This document shows, in pieces, positions 8,741-16,903 of a DNA stretch of 28,956 nucleotides (position 1 is the first letter of the stretch; each line of letters opens with the position of its first letter). This stretch comes from CAZGKX01 sp964525945. Lineage in GTDB: Bacteria; Pseudomonadota; Gammaproteobacteria; Legionellales; Legionellaceae. The notes under the pieces were generated by a model. That model was not told the origin of the DNA. It did no database searches and saw only the letters and a list, made by a program, of their open reading frames with translations. Position numbers and translations under genes: made by a program. Location of the stretch: NCBI GenBank assembly GCA_964525945.1, contig CAZGKX010000032.1, positions 1-28,956 on the forward strand, given 5' to 3'.

Positions 8741-9169
8741 CTAATAAAATTTCCAAATAATTTGACCATGAATGTCACCCCAATAACTGCCCGTCATTGT
8801 TGCATAATCAGCATGGGCGTTGTTGGACAGTTGGGTTTTTCCTGTGATTTGCCCTGCCGCCATGAAACAATAATCTTGTTGCGATGTAATTTTAATGGTT
8901 TTGTTTTCACATTGGTATTCCAACGAAATTTGAGGACCGCTGGTGTAGGTTTGTTGTATTCGAAAGGAAGGGGTTAGGGTGTTGTTGGGGATAAATTCAG
9001 GAATTGCGCCGTCCACACGGTAACTGTTGATGACCTTTTTGCCGGTTAAAATGCAATTGTGTCCGGTGTTATTGATCATGGCGATGTGCAAATACCCACA
9101 ACGTAGTTCGTCTGCCAATACGGAAGTGGATAATAAGAGAGACGTTAGGATGGTTAGTAATTTTTTCAT
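8741..9169 (-). CDS. Small secreted protein with four cysteines, unknown function
   Basis: A 142-residue protein with a clear Sec signal peptide (MKKLLTILTSLLLSTSVLA, cleavage likely before DEL). The mature part has cysteines at 24, 39, 87 and 101, enough for two disulfide bonds in the periplasm or outside the cell. It is rich in Thr, Asn, Gln and Ile and looks beta-rich. I recognise no named family. The ribosome site is weak. It lies 32 bp downstream of bolA on the same strand and may be cotranscribed. The same genome has type II secretion genes (gspLM below), which could export such a protein, but that is inference. Confidence 0.75.
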   Translation of the reverse strand: MKKLLTILTSLLLSTSVLADELRCGYLHIAMINNTGHNCILTGKKVINSYRVDGAIPEFIPNNTLTPSFRIQQTYTSGPQISLEYQCENKTIKITSQQDYCFMAAGQITGKTQLSNNAHADYATMTGSYWGDIHGQIIWKFY

Positions 9170-9201
9170 GATTTAATGTTTCATTCCATAATGATAAAAG
9201 G

Positions 9202-9507
9202 TTATTGATGCTGGCAAGGAGGAGATTGGATTAAGTTGTTTTCAACGTTTTTCCATTGCTCTGCTGTGTAAAGAAATAAACTCAAGGCATGTAAGCCTCC
9301 GTCAAATTCCGATTTGAGGAGGGTGTTGACTAAACGGTGGCGTTCCACCCGGGATAGTCCGACGAAGTGCTTTGAGACAGCAACGATTTTAAAATGGGTT
9401 TCTGAGCCTTGAGGGACATTGTGATTCTGTGATTCATTGGTCACGGTCAAAGCGTCTGGCGTTAAAGCACCAGTTAGGGCATCATACATGCGTTGTGCTC
9501 GGGTCAT
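9202..9507 (-). CDS. bolA: BolA-family protein
   Basis: A 101-residue protein with the BolA pattern: an N-terminal amphipathic helix, then VTNESQNHNVPQGSETHFKI, SKHFVGLSRVERHRLVN and GGLHALSLFLYTAEQW. The conserved HALS/HALT histidine that coordinates Fe-S clusters with monothiol glutaredoxins is present. BolA proteins act with glutaredoxins in iron-sulfur handling and in E. coli affect morphology and biofilm genes. Length and motif order match stand-alone BolA rather than the shorter IbaG. It is divergent from the pilin gene, 76 bp away. Confidence 0.9.
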   Translation of the reverse strand: MTRAQRMYDALTGALTPDALTVTNESQNHNVPQGSETHFKIVAVSKHFVGLSRVERHRLVNTLLKSEFDGGLHALSLFLYTAEQWKNVENNLIQSPPCQHQ

Positions 9508-9510
9508 AAA

Positions 9511-9525
9511 GAATAATCGTTATTC
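9511..9525. promoter_or_regulatory. Small palindrome in the bolA-pilin divergent region
   Basis: gaataa-tcg-ttattc, a perfect 6-bp inverted repeat just upstream of the bolA start. A possible operator for one or both divergent genes; no regulator is known. Confidence 0.3.
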
Positions 9526-9538
9526 AAGAGCACTAAAT

Positions 9539-9544
9539 TATACT
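9539..9544 (+). promoter_or_regulatory. Possible -10 element for the pilin gene
   Basis: TATACT about 40 bp before ATG 9584, without a clear -35. I see no sigma-54 GG-N10-GC pair, which many pilin promoters carry. Confidence 0.3.
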
Positions 9545-9583
9545 CATAACGAGCAGAATCTCAATTGTTTAGTGGAGAATATT

Positions 9584-9997
9584 ATGCAACAAAAAGGTTT
9601 TACCCTCATCGAATTGATGATGGTCATTATCATTATTAGTGTGCTAGCTGCAGTGGCAATTCCTGCGTATCAAGATTATTTAGTGCGCGCGCGCGTGGTG
9701 GAGGGATTTAATTTAGTAGCGCCAGCTAAATTGGCCGTCACTGAAACCGTGATGTCCAACAATGGGTTGCCCGAAAATCAAATCGCCACGGGTTATGTAA
9801 GCCCATCGCCGACTGCGAATGTCGCCTCCATTGCAATTGCTGATAAAACCGGTGAAATCATCATTGCTTACACGTCGCTTGCTGGTGGAGGTACGGTTAT
9901 TTTAAAACCATTCGTTGAAAAAAGTGGTGAAATCACCTGGACGTGCACAGGTGGCACTTTGTTGCCCAAATACCGCCCCAGCAATTGCCGAATTTAG
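9584..9997 (+). CDS. pilA: Type IV pilin (PilA/PilE type)
   Basis: A 137-residue prepilin. The leader MQQKG is cut before F by the PilD prepilin peptidase, and the mature N-terminus FTLIELMMVIIIISVLAAVAIPAYQ is the standard hydrophobic pilin helix, with Glu at mature position 5. The C-terminal half ends in CTGGTLLPKYRPSNC, the disulfide-bounded D-region of major pilins. It would polymerise into type IV pili for adhesion, twitching or DNA uptake; whether it is the major or a minor pilin is not certain. ATG 9584 is preferred over longer frames because of GGAGAAT upstream and the correct short leader. It converges on pfp with only 5 bp between the stops. Confidence 0.92.
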   Translation: MQQKGFTLIELMMVIIIISVLAAVAIPAYQDYLVRARVVEGFNLVAPAKLAVTETVMSNNGLPENQIATGYVSPSPTANVASIAIADKTGEIIIAYTSLAGGGTVILKPFVEKSGEITWTCTGGTLLPKYRPSNCRI

Positions 9998-10002
9998 CCT
10001 TC

Positions 10003-11238
10003 TTACAATTGCTTTTCAACCAGCTGGTTTTTTAGTCGAACATAATCCGGTAATCCTCCCACAAAGGGAGGGTAAGCCTCACCTTGGATCAGCGGTGTAA
10101 GGTAACGTCGACAGGCATCGGTGATGCTCATGCCATCTTCACCAATAAATTCAGCAGGCATTTCTTTTTCTTGATTGGCCACTTTATCCAAAGGGACATG
10201 ACCGATTGACCAACGATAGGGAGAATCATGCTCTCGGATGATGGTGGGCATGATGGCATTATGACCACTCAGGGCCAATTCCACGGCCGCCTTGCCCAAG
10301 GCGTACGCTTGTTCCACATCGACTTTCGATGCAATATGACGTGCGGAGCGCTGTAAATAATCTGCAACGGCCCAATGAAATTTAATGTTCAATTTATTTT
10401 TAACCATTTGCGCAATAATGGGTGCAACGCCACCCAATTGAGCATGGCCGAACGCATCCCGAGAGCCTGCTTCGCTTAAAAATTGCCCTTGCGTATTACG
10501 AAGCCCTTCAGAAACGACGACAACACAGTAACCATAATCACGGACGCAATCTTTTACGCGTCTTAAAAAACGTGCTTCTTGGAATGGGATCTCTGGAAAT
10601 AAAATAATGTGTGGAGGCTCATTTTGCTGCTTGCCAGCAAGGCCACTTGCTGCAGCAATCCAGCCTGCATGGCGGCCCATCACTTCCAAAATGAACACTT
10701 TGGTGGAAGTCGCACACATGGAGGCCACATCAAAACCGGCTTCTTGGGTTGAAACCGCCACATATTTTGCAACGGAGCCAAATCCTGGGCATGAGTCCGT
10801 GTACGGCAAATCATTGTCCACCGTTTTAGGAATGCCAATGCACGTTACAGGGTAGCCGGCTTTGTGGCTAATCATGGCAACTTTATTGGCAGTGTCTTGC
10901 GAGTCGCCGCCACCATTGTAAAAAAAGTAGCCGATGTCGTGCGCTTTAAAAACATCCAATAAACGATCGAACTCGTCGCCGTCATCTTTTAATTTATAGC
11001 GGCAAGAGCCAAATGCGCCAGAAGGCGTGTTTAGAAGTTTGGCAATGTCCTCGTCGGATTCAAGAGAGGTGTCAATGAGTTCTTCGTGCAATGCACCTAA
11101 AATTCCGTTTTTGGCGGCAAATACTTTGCCAATTTTGTCTGGAAATTGACGAGCAGTTTGAATAAGTCCACAGGCGGAAGCATTGATCACGGCGGTCACA
11201 CCACCTGATTGAGCATAAATTGCATTCTTAACGGTCAT
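10003..11238 (-). CDS. pfp: Pyrophosphate-type 6-phosphofructokinase
   Basis: Interconverts fructose 6-phosphate and fructose 1,6-bisphosphate, a glycolytic/gluconeogenic step. At 411 residues it fits the PPi-PFK branch. Motifs: YAQSGGVTAVINAS near the N-terminus, GGGDSQDT from 109, PKTVDND at 137-143 and MGRHAGW at 187-193. Lysine in PKTVDND, where ATP enzymes have PGTIDND, supports pyrophosphate as phosphoryl donor; the reaction would then be reversible. The glycine-rich GGGDS differs slightly from the textbook GGDDS. The start is ATG at 11238, with GGAGA just upstream (11242-11246); longer frames run into the kinase gene. It lies 20 bp downstream of the BarA-type kinase on the same strand, so the two probably form an operon. 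Confidence 0.9.
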   Translation of the reverse strand: MTVKNAIYAQSGGVTAVINASACGLIQTARQFPDKIGKVFAAKNGILGALHEELIDTSLESDEDIAKLLNTPSGAFGSCRYKLKDDGDEFDRLLDVFKAHDIGYFFYNGGGDSQDTANKVAMISHKAGYPVTCIGIPKTVDNDLPYTDSCPGFGSVAKYVAVSTQEAGFDVASMCATSTKVFILEVMGRHAGWIAAASGLAGKQQNEPPHIILFPEIPFQEARFLRRVKDCVRDYGYCVVVVSEGLRNTQGQFLSEAGSRDAFGHAQLGGVAPIIAQMVKNKLNIKFHWAVADYLQRSARHIASKVDVEQAYALGKAAVELALSGHNAIMPTIIREHDSPYRWSIGHVPLDKVANQEKEMPAEFIGEDGMSITDACRRYLTPLIQGEAYPPFVGGLPDYVRLKNQLVEKQL

Positions 11239-11258
11239 CGTTTCTCCTATTAATCCCT

Positions 11259-14012
11259 TTATTGGATGGTGTTTACTTCCGAGGTCTCGTAAGCATGATG
11301 TGAGCGCTGGTACTCGGTGAGTACGGCATCGATGCATTCAAGTAACTGCGTAAAAGCAGCTTGTAGCTCCTCAATTTGTTCCGCATGGCGTGTTAAATTT
11401 TCTAAACTTGCCACGGAGCTTTGCAGCTGTGTCACACCGCAAAAACAACAAGCGCCATGTAATTTATGGGCAAGTCGTTCGATATTCTTTATATCATGGT
11501 CGTCGTATAATTGCTGAAATTCTTCACGATTTTTTTGTAATTCTTCCACAAAACGCGCTAGAAATTCAACTGCTAAAGCATGATTTCCAGATACTTTTTG
11601 TACACACAACGGCCAATTGATGGCGGTGTTCGTGGTTTTTTCTAAAAATTGAATCAAATGAAACAACAATTGTTTTTCATCAATGGGTTTTTGTAAACAC
11701 AAATCAACGCCTGCTTTTTGCAGGTATTCTTGGTTAACATCACTGTCGTTGGCGGTTAAGAGAATGATAGGGGTGTTTTTATTTAACATGGATTCTTGAC
11801 GAATACTCCACGAGGCTTCCAGACCATTCACTTTCGGCATCTGCAAATCAAGCAAAATAATGGAAAAACGTTTGCGATCACAGATTGCTATGGCTTGTTC
11901 ACCATCATCCACCGTTTCTATTGAAGCATTTTCACCCAGTAGAGAATTAAATAACATTTGATTCACCGGGTTGTCTTCAGCAATCAACACCACCGGGTGA
12001 TTTTTTCGTAATTGAGTCCGTAGGGCATGCACTTCCACTGGCGTTGTTTGCGCGATAACGGTTTGGTTCAACACCGACTCAACGGCATCATGTAGTTTTT
12101 GGATATTGGGGGGTTTAAACAATAGGCCATGGGCGCCCAATGCTTTGTAATCTTGGATAAACCATTTAGAAACCAGCAGGCACTTGGTTGTTTGTTTGGT
12201 GATGACCGCCGAGACTTGTTGTTCACAGTTTTGATTCACATTGATAAAGGCAAGTTGGCTGTCTGGATGCTCCTCAAACGCATGTTCCAATTGATTAAAT
12301 GCATGCACGCGAATGCAATTGATGCCCCAATAGCCCAAACCATTGCACAAGGCTTCTAAATGCAAAGGATTATCATCAAAGCAAATGACTTTTAAATTTG
12401 CAAAACGGTTGGTTTGATGTTTTTCCACTTCATACGCGGCCAATTTGGCCAATTTGATGGACACAGAAAACGTGGTGCCTTTGTGAAGCTCGCTCTGGAT
12501 AACGATGCGGCCTTGCATGTGTTCTGCCAATTTTTTACAAATAACCAACCCTAATCCTGAACCGCCATAGTGCCGGGTGATGGTGGTGTCACCCTGATTG
12601 AACGCATTGAACAAGTTGGTTTGATCGCTGGCTGATATACCAATGCCTGTATCTGTGACCGCAATACAAAATGTGTAATCTTTATCGGTTTCATTTTCGA
12701 TGGAGGTGCGGATGAGCACATAGCCATAGTCGGTGAACTTAACGGCATTGCTCACCAAATTGCTGATGATTTGTTTTAAACGCCAAGGATCACCCAACAC
12801 TGTTTTGGGCACATCGATTGCTGTGGCAGGGATTAAGTCAATGCCTTTGTGGTGGGCATTCGGGGCGATCAAGGCCAACACTTCATCGATACAAATTCGG
12901 ATATTGAGTGGAATACAGTCTAAATGCAATTTGCCTGCGTCCATTTTGGAGTAATCTAAAATATCATTGATGATGGCCAGTAAATCTTGGGCAGACGATT
13001 TAATGGTTTTCACATAATCCAGCTGCAGAGGGTCTAACTTGCTCTCCAATAAAACGTTGGTGAAACCGATAATGCCATTCATTGGGGTGCGAATTTCATG
13101 GCTCATGTTGGCAATGAACTCTGATTTTTGTCGACTTTTTTCTTCGGTTTTCTTTTTTTCCATGGACAACTGGATGTTTTTTTCTTCGAGTAATTCTAAA
13201 CTTTGCTGCAAATCATGCGTGGCTGTTTCAATGTGCTGATTGAGTTCGCAAATGGAACTCAAATGTTTTTGTTGTAAATGCGCGCAGCCTTGTTCAATAA
13301 TACCTAACTCGCCGCTGCTTGATAATTTAATTTCTGTTTCAAATTCATTGAGAAGAATTTGTTTCATGCTCCGCCGTAATCGAGCAATGGGCTGGTAGAC
13401 GTGTCTGGACAAAACATAATGGACGGTTAGGCTAATGATGAGGCCCGCTAAAATAATAAAAATGGATGCGATGTACATCTGATAACGTTTGATCAACATA
13501 AACTTGCTGTCCATGTTGAGGGAGACCCACCCGAGAAAATTATCAGTACCCGCGTTGGCTGGGTTTAAAATGCTGGTTGGGGTCGTGGGTGAAAGGGATA
13601 GTTTTGACGTGGTGATCGGTGCTATAAAATTAATTGCATAAGGGGTCACTTGCTTGCTGATGACTTTATTGTTGATGAATTGCGGGGGGCTAAACGGATT
13701 ATGCAGCACTTGGTTGTTCCCCAGGGAGGCCACCAATTGCCCTTTGGTGTTGTAAAAAGCGAGTGATTTAATTTCTGGATTAATGCTTGATGAGTCAATC
13801 AATTCTTGCAAGGCGCGGTTATCATCTCGGGACATTGCAAATTGCGCAATCGGCAACAGCTGATTGATATAAGCCTCGCCCAAACGCGCCATGTGTTCTT
13901 TCAAGTCAGCGTTGTACTGATAATTGTAAAAATAGGCGAATACCATTGCCACCAGCAAAACGGGTATCAATGTGATCATTCGAAGTTGGTATTTTATGCC
14001 CAGCTTCTTCAT
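11259..14012 (-). CDS. barA: BarA/GacS/LetS-type hybrid sensor histidine kinase
   Basis: A 917-residue membrane kinase in the BarA order: TM1 about 11-30, periplasmic sensor 35-175, TM2 about 178-200, HAMP 201-254, coiled coil 258-298, HisKA with phospho-His305 in ANMSHEIRTPMNG, ATPase with NLVSNAVKF, DTGIGIS and GSGLGL, a receiver-like region 540-650, a true receiver with Asp722 (LLDLQMP), and an HPt domain with His852 (AHKLHGAC). In the family phosphate moves His-Asp-His-Asp to UvrY/GacA/LetA, which drives small RNAs that sequester CsrA; in Legionella LetS controls the switch to transmission. The receiver-like region lacks a phospho-acceptor aspartate (SQLAFINVNQN). The start at 14012 has AAAGGAAAG upstream. 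Confidence 0.92.
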   Translation of the reverse strand: MKKLGIKYQLRMITLIPVLLVAMVFAYFYNYQYNADLKEHMARLGEAYINQLLPIAQFAMSRDDNRALQELIDSSSINPEIKSLAFYNTKGQLVASLGNNQVLHNPFSPPQFINNKVISKQVTPYAINFIAPITTSKLSLSPTTPTSILNPANAGTDNFLGWVSLNMDSKFMLIKRYQMYIASIFIILAGLIISLTVHYVLSRHVYQPIARLRRSMKQILLNEFETEIKLSSSGELGIIEQGCAHLQQKHLSSICELNQHIETATHDLQQSLELLEEKNIQLSMEKKKTEEKSRQKSEFIANMSHEIRTPMNGIIGFTNVLLESKLDPLQLDYVKTIKSSAQDLLAIINDILDYSKMDAGKLHLDCIPLNIRICIDEVLALIAPNAHHKGIDLIPATAIDVPKTVLGDPWRLKQIISNLVSNAVKFTDYGYVLIRTSIENETDKDYTFCIAVTDTGIGISASDQTNLFNAFNQGDTTITRHYGGSGLGLVICKKLAEHMQGRIVIQSELHKGTTFSVSIKLAKLAAYEVEKHQTNRFANLKVICFDDNPLHLEALCNGLGYWGINCIRVHAFNQLEHAFEEHPDSQLAFINVNQNCEQQVSAVITKQTTKCLLVSKWFIQDYKALGAHGLLFKPPNIQKLHDAVESVLNQTVIAQTTPVEVHALRTQLRKNHPVVLIAEDNPVNQMLFNSLLGENASIETVDDGEQAIAICDRKRFSIILLDLQMPKVNGLEASWSIRQESMLNKNTPIILLTANDSDVNQEYLQKAGVDLCLQKPIDEKQLLFHLIQFLEKTTNTAINWPLCVQKVSGNHALAVEFLARFVEELQKNREEFQQLYDDHDIKNIERLAHKLHGACCFCGVTQLQSSVASLENLTRHAEQIEELQAAFTQLLECIDAVLTEYQRSHHAYETSEVNTIQ

Positions 14013-14059
14013 ACGCTTTCCTTTCCGCGGATTGCTTTTCGTAACAACCAAAGTCGAGT

Positions 14060-14065
14060 ATTATA
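14060..14065 (-). promoter_or_regulatory. Possible -10 element of the barA-pfp promoter
   Basis: The minus strand reads TATAAT about 47 bp before the barA start, in the 155-bp divergent region shared with gltX. An atgg/ccat inverted repeat lies immediately upstream of it (14067-14081). No strong -35 is seen. Confidence 0.35.
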
Positions 14066-14167
14066 CATGGTTTTTGGCCATAATTCGAGGTCTTAAGCCT
14101 TTGCGGTCGGGGAAGGTTTTGTCAAACGGCTCTCATCAGCACACGGTCTTCTTTTGGAGAAAAATGA

Positions 14168-15592
14168 ATGGTTGTTCGTACACGATTTGCACCGAGCCCA
14201 ACGGGATTTTTACATGTTGGCGGGGTGCGTACTGCCTTGTTTTCATGGTTGTATGCAAAACGCCATCAAGGTGAATTTGTTTTGCGAATTGAAGACACCG
14301 ATCAAGAGCGGTCTACCGCAGAGTCGGTGCAAGCGATTCTCGATGGCATGGCATGGTTAGGTCTTGCGCATGATCAAGGCCCCTATTATCAAACGAAACG
14401 CTATGAGCGCTATTTATCGTTGGCCAATCAATTATTAAGCGAAGGCAAGGCCTACCGTTGTCGATGCAGTAAGGAGCGTTTAGAAGCGCTACGTGAAGCA
14501 CAATTGAATGCCAAAGAAAAACCTCGTTATGATGGCTTTTGCCGTGAAAAAAACTTACCTGCGGATGGGGCATCGTATGTCGTTCGTTTTAAAAACCCTC
14601 AACAGGGGACGGTGTCCTTCACCGATGAAGTGTATGGTGATATCCATGTTGAAAACCAAGAGTTGGATGATCTGATTTTAATCCGTTCGGACGGGCACCC
14701 AACGTACAATTTTGCAGTGGTCATTGATGATTGGGACATGGAAATCACCCATGTAATTCGCGGTGATGATCACATCAACAACACGCCTCGCCAAATCAAT
14801 TTATTTAAAGCGCTCAATGCGCCGGTCCCGGTGTTTGCTCATTTGCCCATGATATTGGGGGACGATGGTAAGCGCTTATCGAAACGTCATGGTGCGGTCA
14901 GTGTTTTGCAATTCAAAGAAGCTGGGTTTTTGCCGCATGCTTTGCTGAATTATTTGGTGCGTTTAGGCTGGTCGAATGGCGATCAAGAAATTTTTTCTGT
15001 CGAAGAGATGATCGCAACGTTTGATTTAAAAAATGTAAGCCGCGGTGTGTCGAGTTTTAACTATGAAAAATTGCATTGGCTCAATCAGCATTACATGAAA
15101 AGTGATCAGCCGGACGATGTGGCGGCAGCACTGGCATGGCAATTTCAATCACAAGGGATGGATTGTGCAGATGGTCCAGCCTTGGCAGAACTCGTTGCAG
15201 TACAAGCCGAGCGTTGTAAAACATTGGCAGAAATGTGTGAAAAAAGCCGTTATTTTTATCAAGATGACATCGAATATGAAGATGATGCGGTTAAAAAACA
15301 TTTGCGACCGGTCGTATTGGCTCCCCTCGAAGCCCTTCGCGAACGATTGCAGCACGTTGATGATTGGCAACGTGACGCCTTGCAAATTTGCATCAACGAT
15401 ATCAGCGCTGAATTTAACATCAATATGGGAAAAATAGCTCAGCCTTTGCGCGTCGCCATTACCGGCAGCAGCATCTCGCCCTCTATCGATGTAACGTTGG
15501 CGTTGTTGGGAAAAAAGCGAGTGTTAGCACGCGTGGACAATGCTTTGGAAAAAATTCGCCAACGCGCTGAAGCATCCGAGCCGCGCCCGTAA
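14168..15592 (+). CDS. gltX: Glutamyl-tRNA synthetase
   Basis: Charges tRNA-Glu with glutamate in the cytoplasm. The 474-residue class I synthetase carries the HIGH-like motif PSPTGFLHVGG at about 10-19, IEDTDQERS at 41-49, and the KMSKS-equivalent KRLSKR at 235-240, followed by the helical anticodon-binding domain. A CxC pair (98, 100) and C125 suggest the zinc-binding insert seen in E. coli GltX. Length matches bacterial GluRS. ATG 14168 is preferred; GGAG lies 8 bp before it, and an out-of-frame ATG at 14164 partly overlaps it. It is divergent from barA, and its cognate tRNA-Glu is encoded at the right end of the window. Confidence 0.97.
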   Translation: MVVRTRFAPSPTGFLHVGGVRTALFSWLYAKRHQGEFVLRIEDTDQERSTAESVQAILDGMAWLGLAHDQGPYYQTKRYERYLSLANQLLSEGKAYRCRCSKERLEALREAQLNAKEKPRYDGFCREKNLPADGASYVVRFKNPQQGTVSFTDEVYGDIHVENQELDDLILIRSDGHPTYNFAVVIDDWDMEITHVIRGDDHINNTPRQINLFKALNAPVPVFAHLPMILGDDGKRLSKRHGAVSVLQFKEAGFLPHALLNYLVRLGWSNGDQEIFSVEEMIATFDLKNVSRGVSSFNYEKLHWLNQHYMKSDQPDDVAAALAWQFQSQGMDCADGPALAELVAVQAERCKTLAEMCEKSRYFYQDDIEYEDDAVKKHLRPVVLAPLEALRERLQHVDDWQRDALQICINDISAEFNINMGKIAQPLRVAITGSSISPSIDVTLALLGKKRVLARVDNALEKIRQRAEASEPRP

Positions 15593-15675
15593 AGCGGCAC
15601 AGTGATTTGACGCAATGCACTAAAGTTAATCCAGGTGCAGCCGATATGGGTGTTAACTGGATTGCTTGGGTGTTC

Positions 15676-15951
15676 ATGATGAAAGAAAATCATATTGCGT
15701 ATAGAATATCGAACGAAACGGCTGGCTTGGTCTGCACGCATTCTGAGTTTGAAGAAGACAAAATGTTGGAACTTTTGTTGGATATCAAGCAAACAAATTA
15801 CAAAGGTATTTATTGGATTTTTAAACAACTTAAAGACCAACCTCAAGAACCGCTGTGCATCATTGATGGTCGCTATAACCGAATTTACTACCACCATTCT
15901 GGCGAAGTGGACGATCTCAATGCGATGATTAAAAAATTATCAAAACCGTGA
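15676..15951 (+). CDS. Small uncharacterised protein
   Basis: About 91 residues from ATG 15676 (MMKENHIAYRISNE); starts at 15646 (AGGTG 8 bp upstream) or 15607 (TTG) would add residues. The sequence is charged and soluble-looking, with CIIDGRYNRIYYHHSGEVDDL near the end and no membrane segment in the core. I recognise no family. It lies about 80 bp after gltX on the same strand and may be cotranscribed. The frame has no low-complexity sequence and no good competitor on the other strand, so I take it as a real small gene. Confidence 0.55.
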   Translation: MMKENHIAYRISNETAGLVCTHSEFEEDKMLELLLDIKQTNYKGIYWIFKQLKDQPQEPLCIIDGRYNRIYYHHSGEVDDLNAMIKKLSKP

Positions 15952-15963
15952 TTTTTGTCTCCA

Positions 15964-15992
15964 ATTTGATCTAACAAAAAGATATTTGATCT
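15964..15992 (+). repeat. Direct repeat of atttgatct, 20 bp apart
   Basis: atttgatct occurs at 15964-15972 and again at 15984-15992, start-to-start 20 bp or about two DNA turns. It lies just upstream of a TATACA (16007-16012) and the effector-like gene. This is the geometry of an activator or response-regulator site; the TTGATC in the second copy could equally serve as a -35. Confidence 0.4.
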
Positions 15993-16044
15993 GTATTGTT
16001 TAATAATATACACTCCATGTTTTCGATTTCTGGAGTAAAGTTCT

Positions 16045-16830
16045 ATGTTTCAAGATATCCAAAAAGAACGGTTGCAACGCTATCATGATGCCGGTTTGAA
16101 AAAAACATTTCAAAGAACGCAGCCGAGCTTATTTTTTAACCAATTTCAAAATTGGTGGTCGCCTGTGGGTAACGTCACATTTTTGTCACCCTTCGAATCG
16201 GCGGAAGATTTTCAAAACGATGTCAAAGCCTTGTTCATTAAACCGCTCACTTGCTACGCTTTATCGTGGTATCACACCTACAATTGGATGTACGAGTTGG
16301 CTTTAGCGGTCATTAATTTAGTGACGTTGGATTTTACCGAAGCCGGCGAGCATCTTTATAAATGCTTTGTTTCTTTGCTAAGCATTATTGTGTATGATTT
16401 TTTGGTGAGCTATGAAATCCTCGCTAATGTGATGTCTTTGGCTGTGCGTACGTTGATGTCCTTTGGTGCGGGTGTGTACCTTGCGGCTGCTTATTTATCC
16501 GGTAATGGCGGTCCAGGAGCTCCTGGCGGCCCAGGTTCCCCTCCTGGCGGTGCAAATGCTCCAATACTTACCGCAACAAATGGTCCACGTCATCACCATC
16601 AGCAACAACAATATACATCCGCGCGGCAACAGGGGAATCATCAACAAACACCTTTGCGAAATGGTCTAACCTCTTCGAGTAGTGCAGGTGGTTCAACTCA
16701 GCAACAACGTCAACGCGTTCAGCAACATTGGAGCAGGGTACTGCCGCAACAAACAGCGCAGGGTTCGCAATATGATAGCGACGGTGAAGAGTATGATGAT
16801 TCGCGATCGCGCTCCTACAGCAACACCTAA
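16045..16830 (+). CDS. Effector-like orphan with hydrophobic core and low-complexity tail
   Basis: A 261-residue protein with three parts: a polar N-terminus (1-60), a hydrophobic helical region (about 62-152, two or three likely membrane helices), and a disordered tail. The tail begins with a collagen-like GNGGPGAPGGPGSPPGG (153-169), continues through His/Gln-rich sequence (HHHQQQQ at 183-189 and many QQ), and ends with acidic DSDGEEYDD then SRSRSYSNT. There is no Sec signal and no enzyme motif. Acidic/polar C-termini (E-block) are frequent in Legionella and Coxiella Dot/Icm substrates, so an effector is possible; membrane or surface roles are alternatives. GGAG lies just upstream (16032-16035). 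It has its own terminator and appears monocistronic. Confidence 0.75.
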   Translation: MFQDIQKERLQRYHDAGLKKTFQRTQPSLFFNQFQNWWSPVGNVTFLSPFESAEDFQNDVKALFIKPLTCYALSWYHTYNWMYELALAVINLVTLDFTEAGEHLYKCFVSLLSIIVYDFLVSYEILANVMSLAVRTLMSFGAGVYLAAAYLSGNGGPGAPGGPGSPPGGANAPILTATNGPRHHHQQQQYTSARQQGNHQQTPLRNGLTSSSSAGGSTQQQRQRVQQHWSRVLPQQTAQGSQYDSDGEEYDDSRSRSYSNT

Positions 16831-16867
16831 CTTCATTTAAACCTTGCCACTTTATTCGGTTCGATAT

Positions 16868-16903
16868 AACCTAGATTTATGATTCATGAATCTAGGTTTT
16901 TTT
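16868..16903 (+). terminator. Intrinsic terminator after the effector-like gene
   Basis: A 10-bp perfect stem, aacctagatt (16868-16877) with aatctaggtt (16889-16898), an 11-base loop, and seven Ts (16897-16903). It lies 38 bp after the 16830 stop. The right arm also holds the AGG (16894-16896) that would be the ribosome site of the next gene. Confidence 0.8.

Noticed and set aside
9437..9583. N-terminal extension of the pilin frame
   Set aside because: Overlaps bolA; the true leader is the short MQQKG before the cleavage site.
15439..15897. 152-codon minus-strand frame over the gltX end
   Set aside because: Antisense to gltX and to the small 15676 gene; no ribosome site or recognisable domain.
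15986..16012. A confident sigma-70 promoter from TTGATC and TATACA
   Set aside because: The spacer is only 15 bp, so I list the site only as a repeat with a possible promoter role.
16463..16669. 68-codon frame inside the effector-like gene
   Set aside because: It is out of frame within the Gly-Pro and Gln codons, which keep several frames open by composition.
16886..16903. Longer DUF1840 start at ATG 16886
   Set aside because: It lies in the terminator loop, and the family begins with MLVTF.
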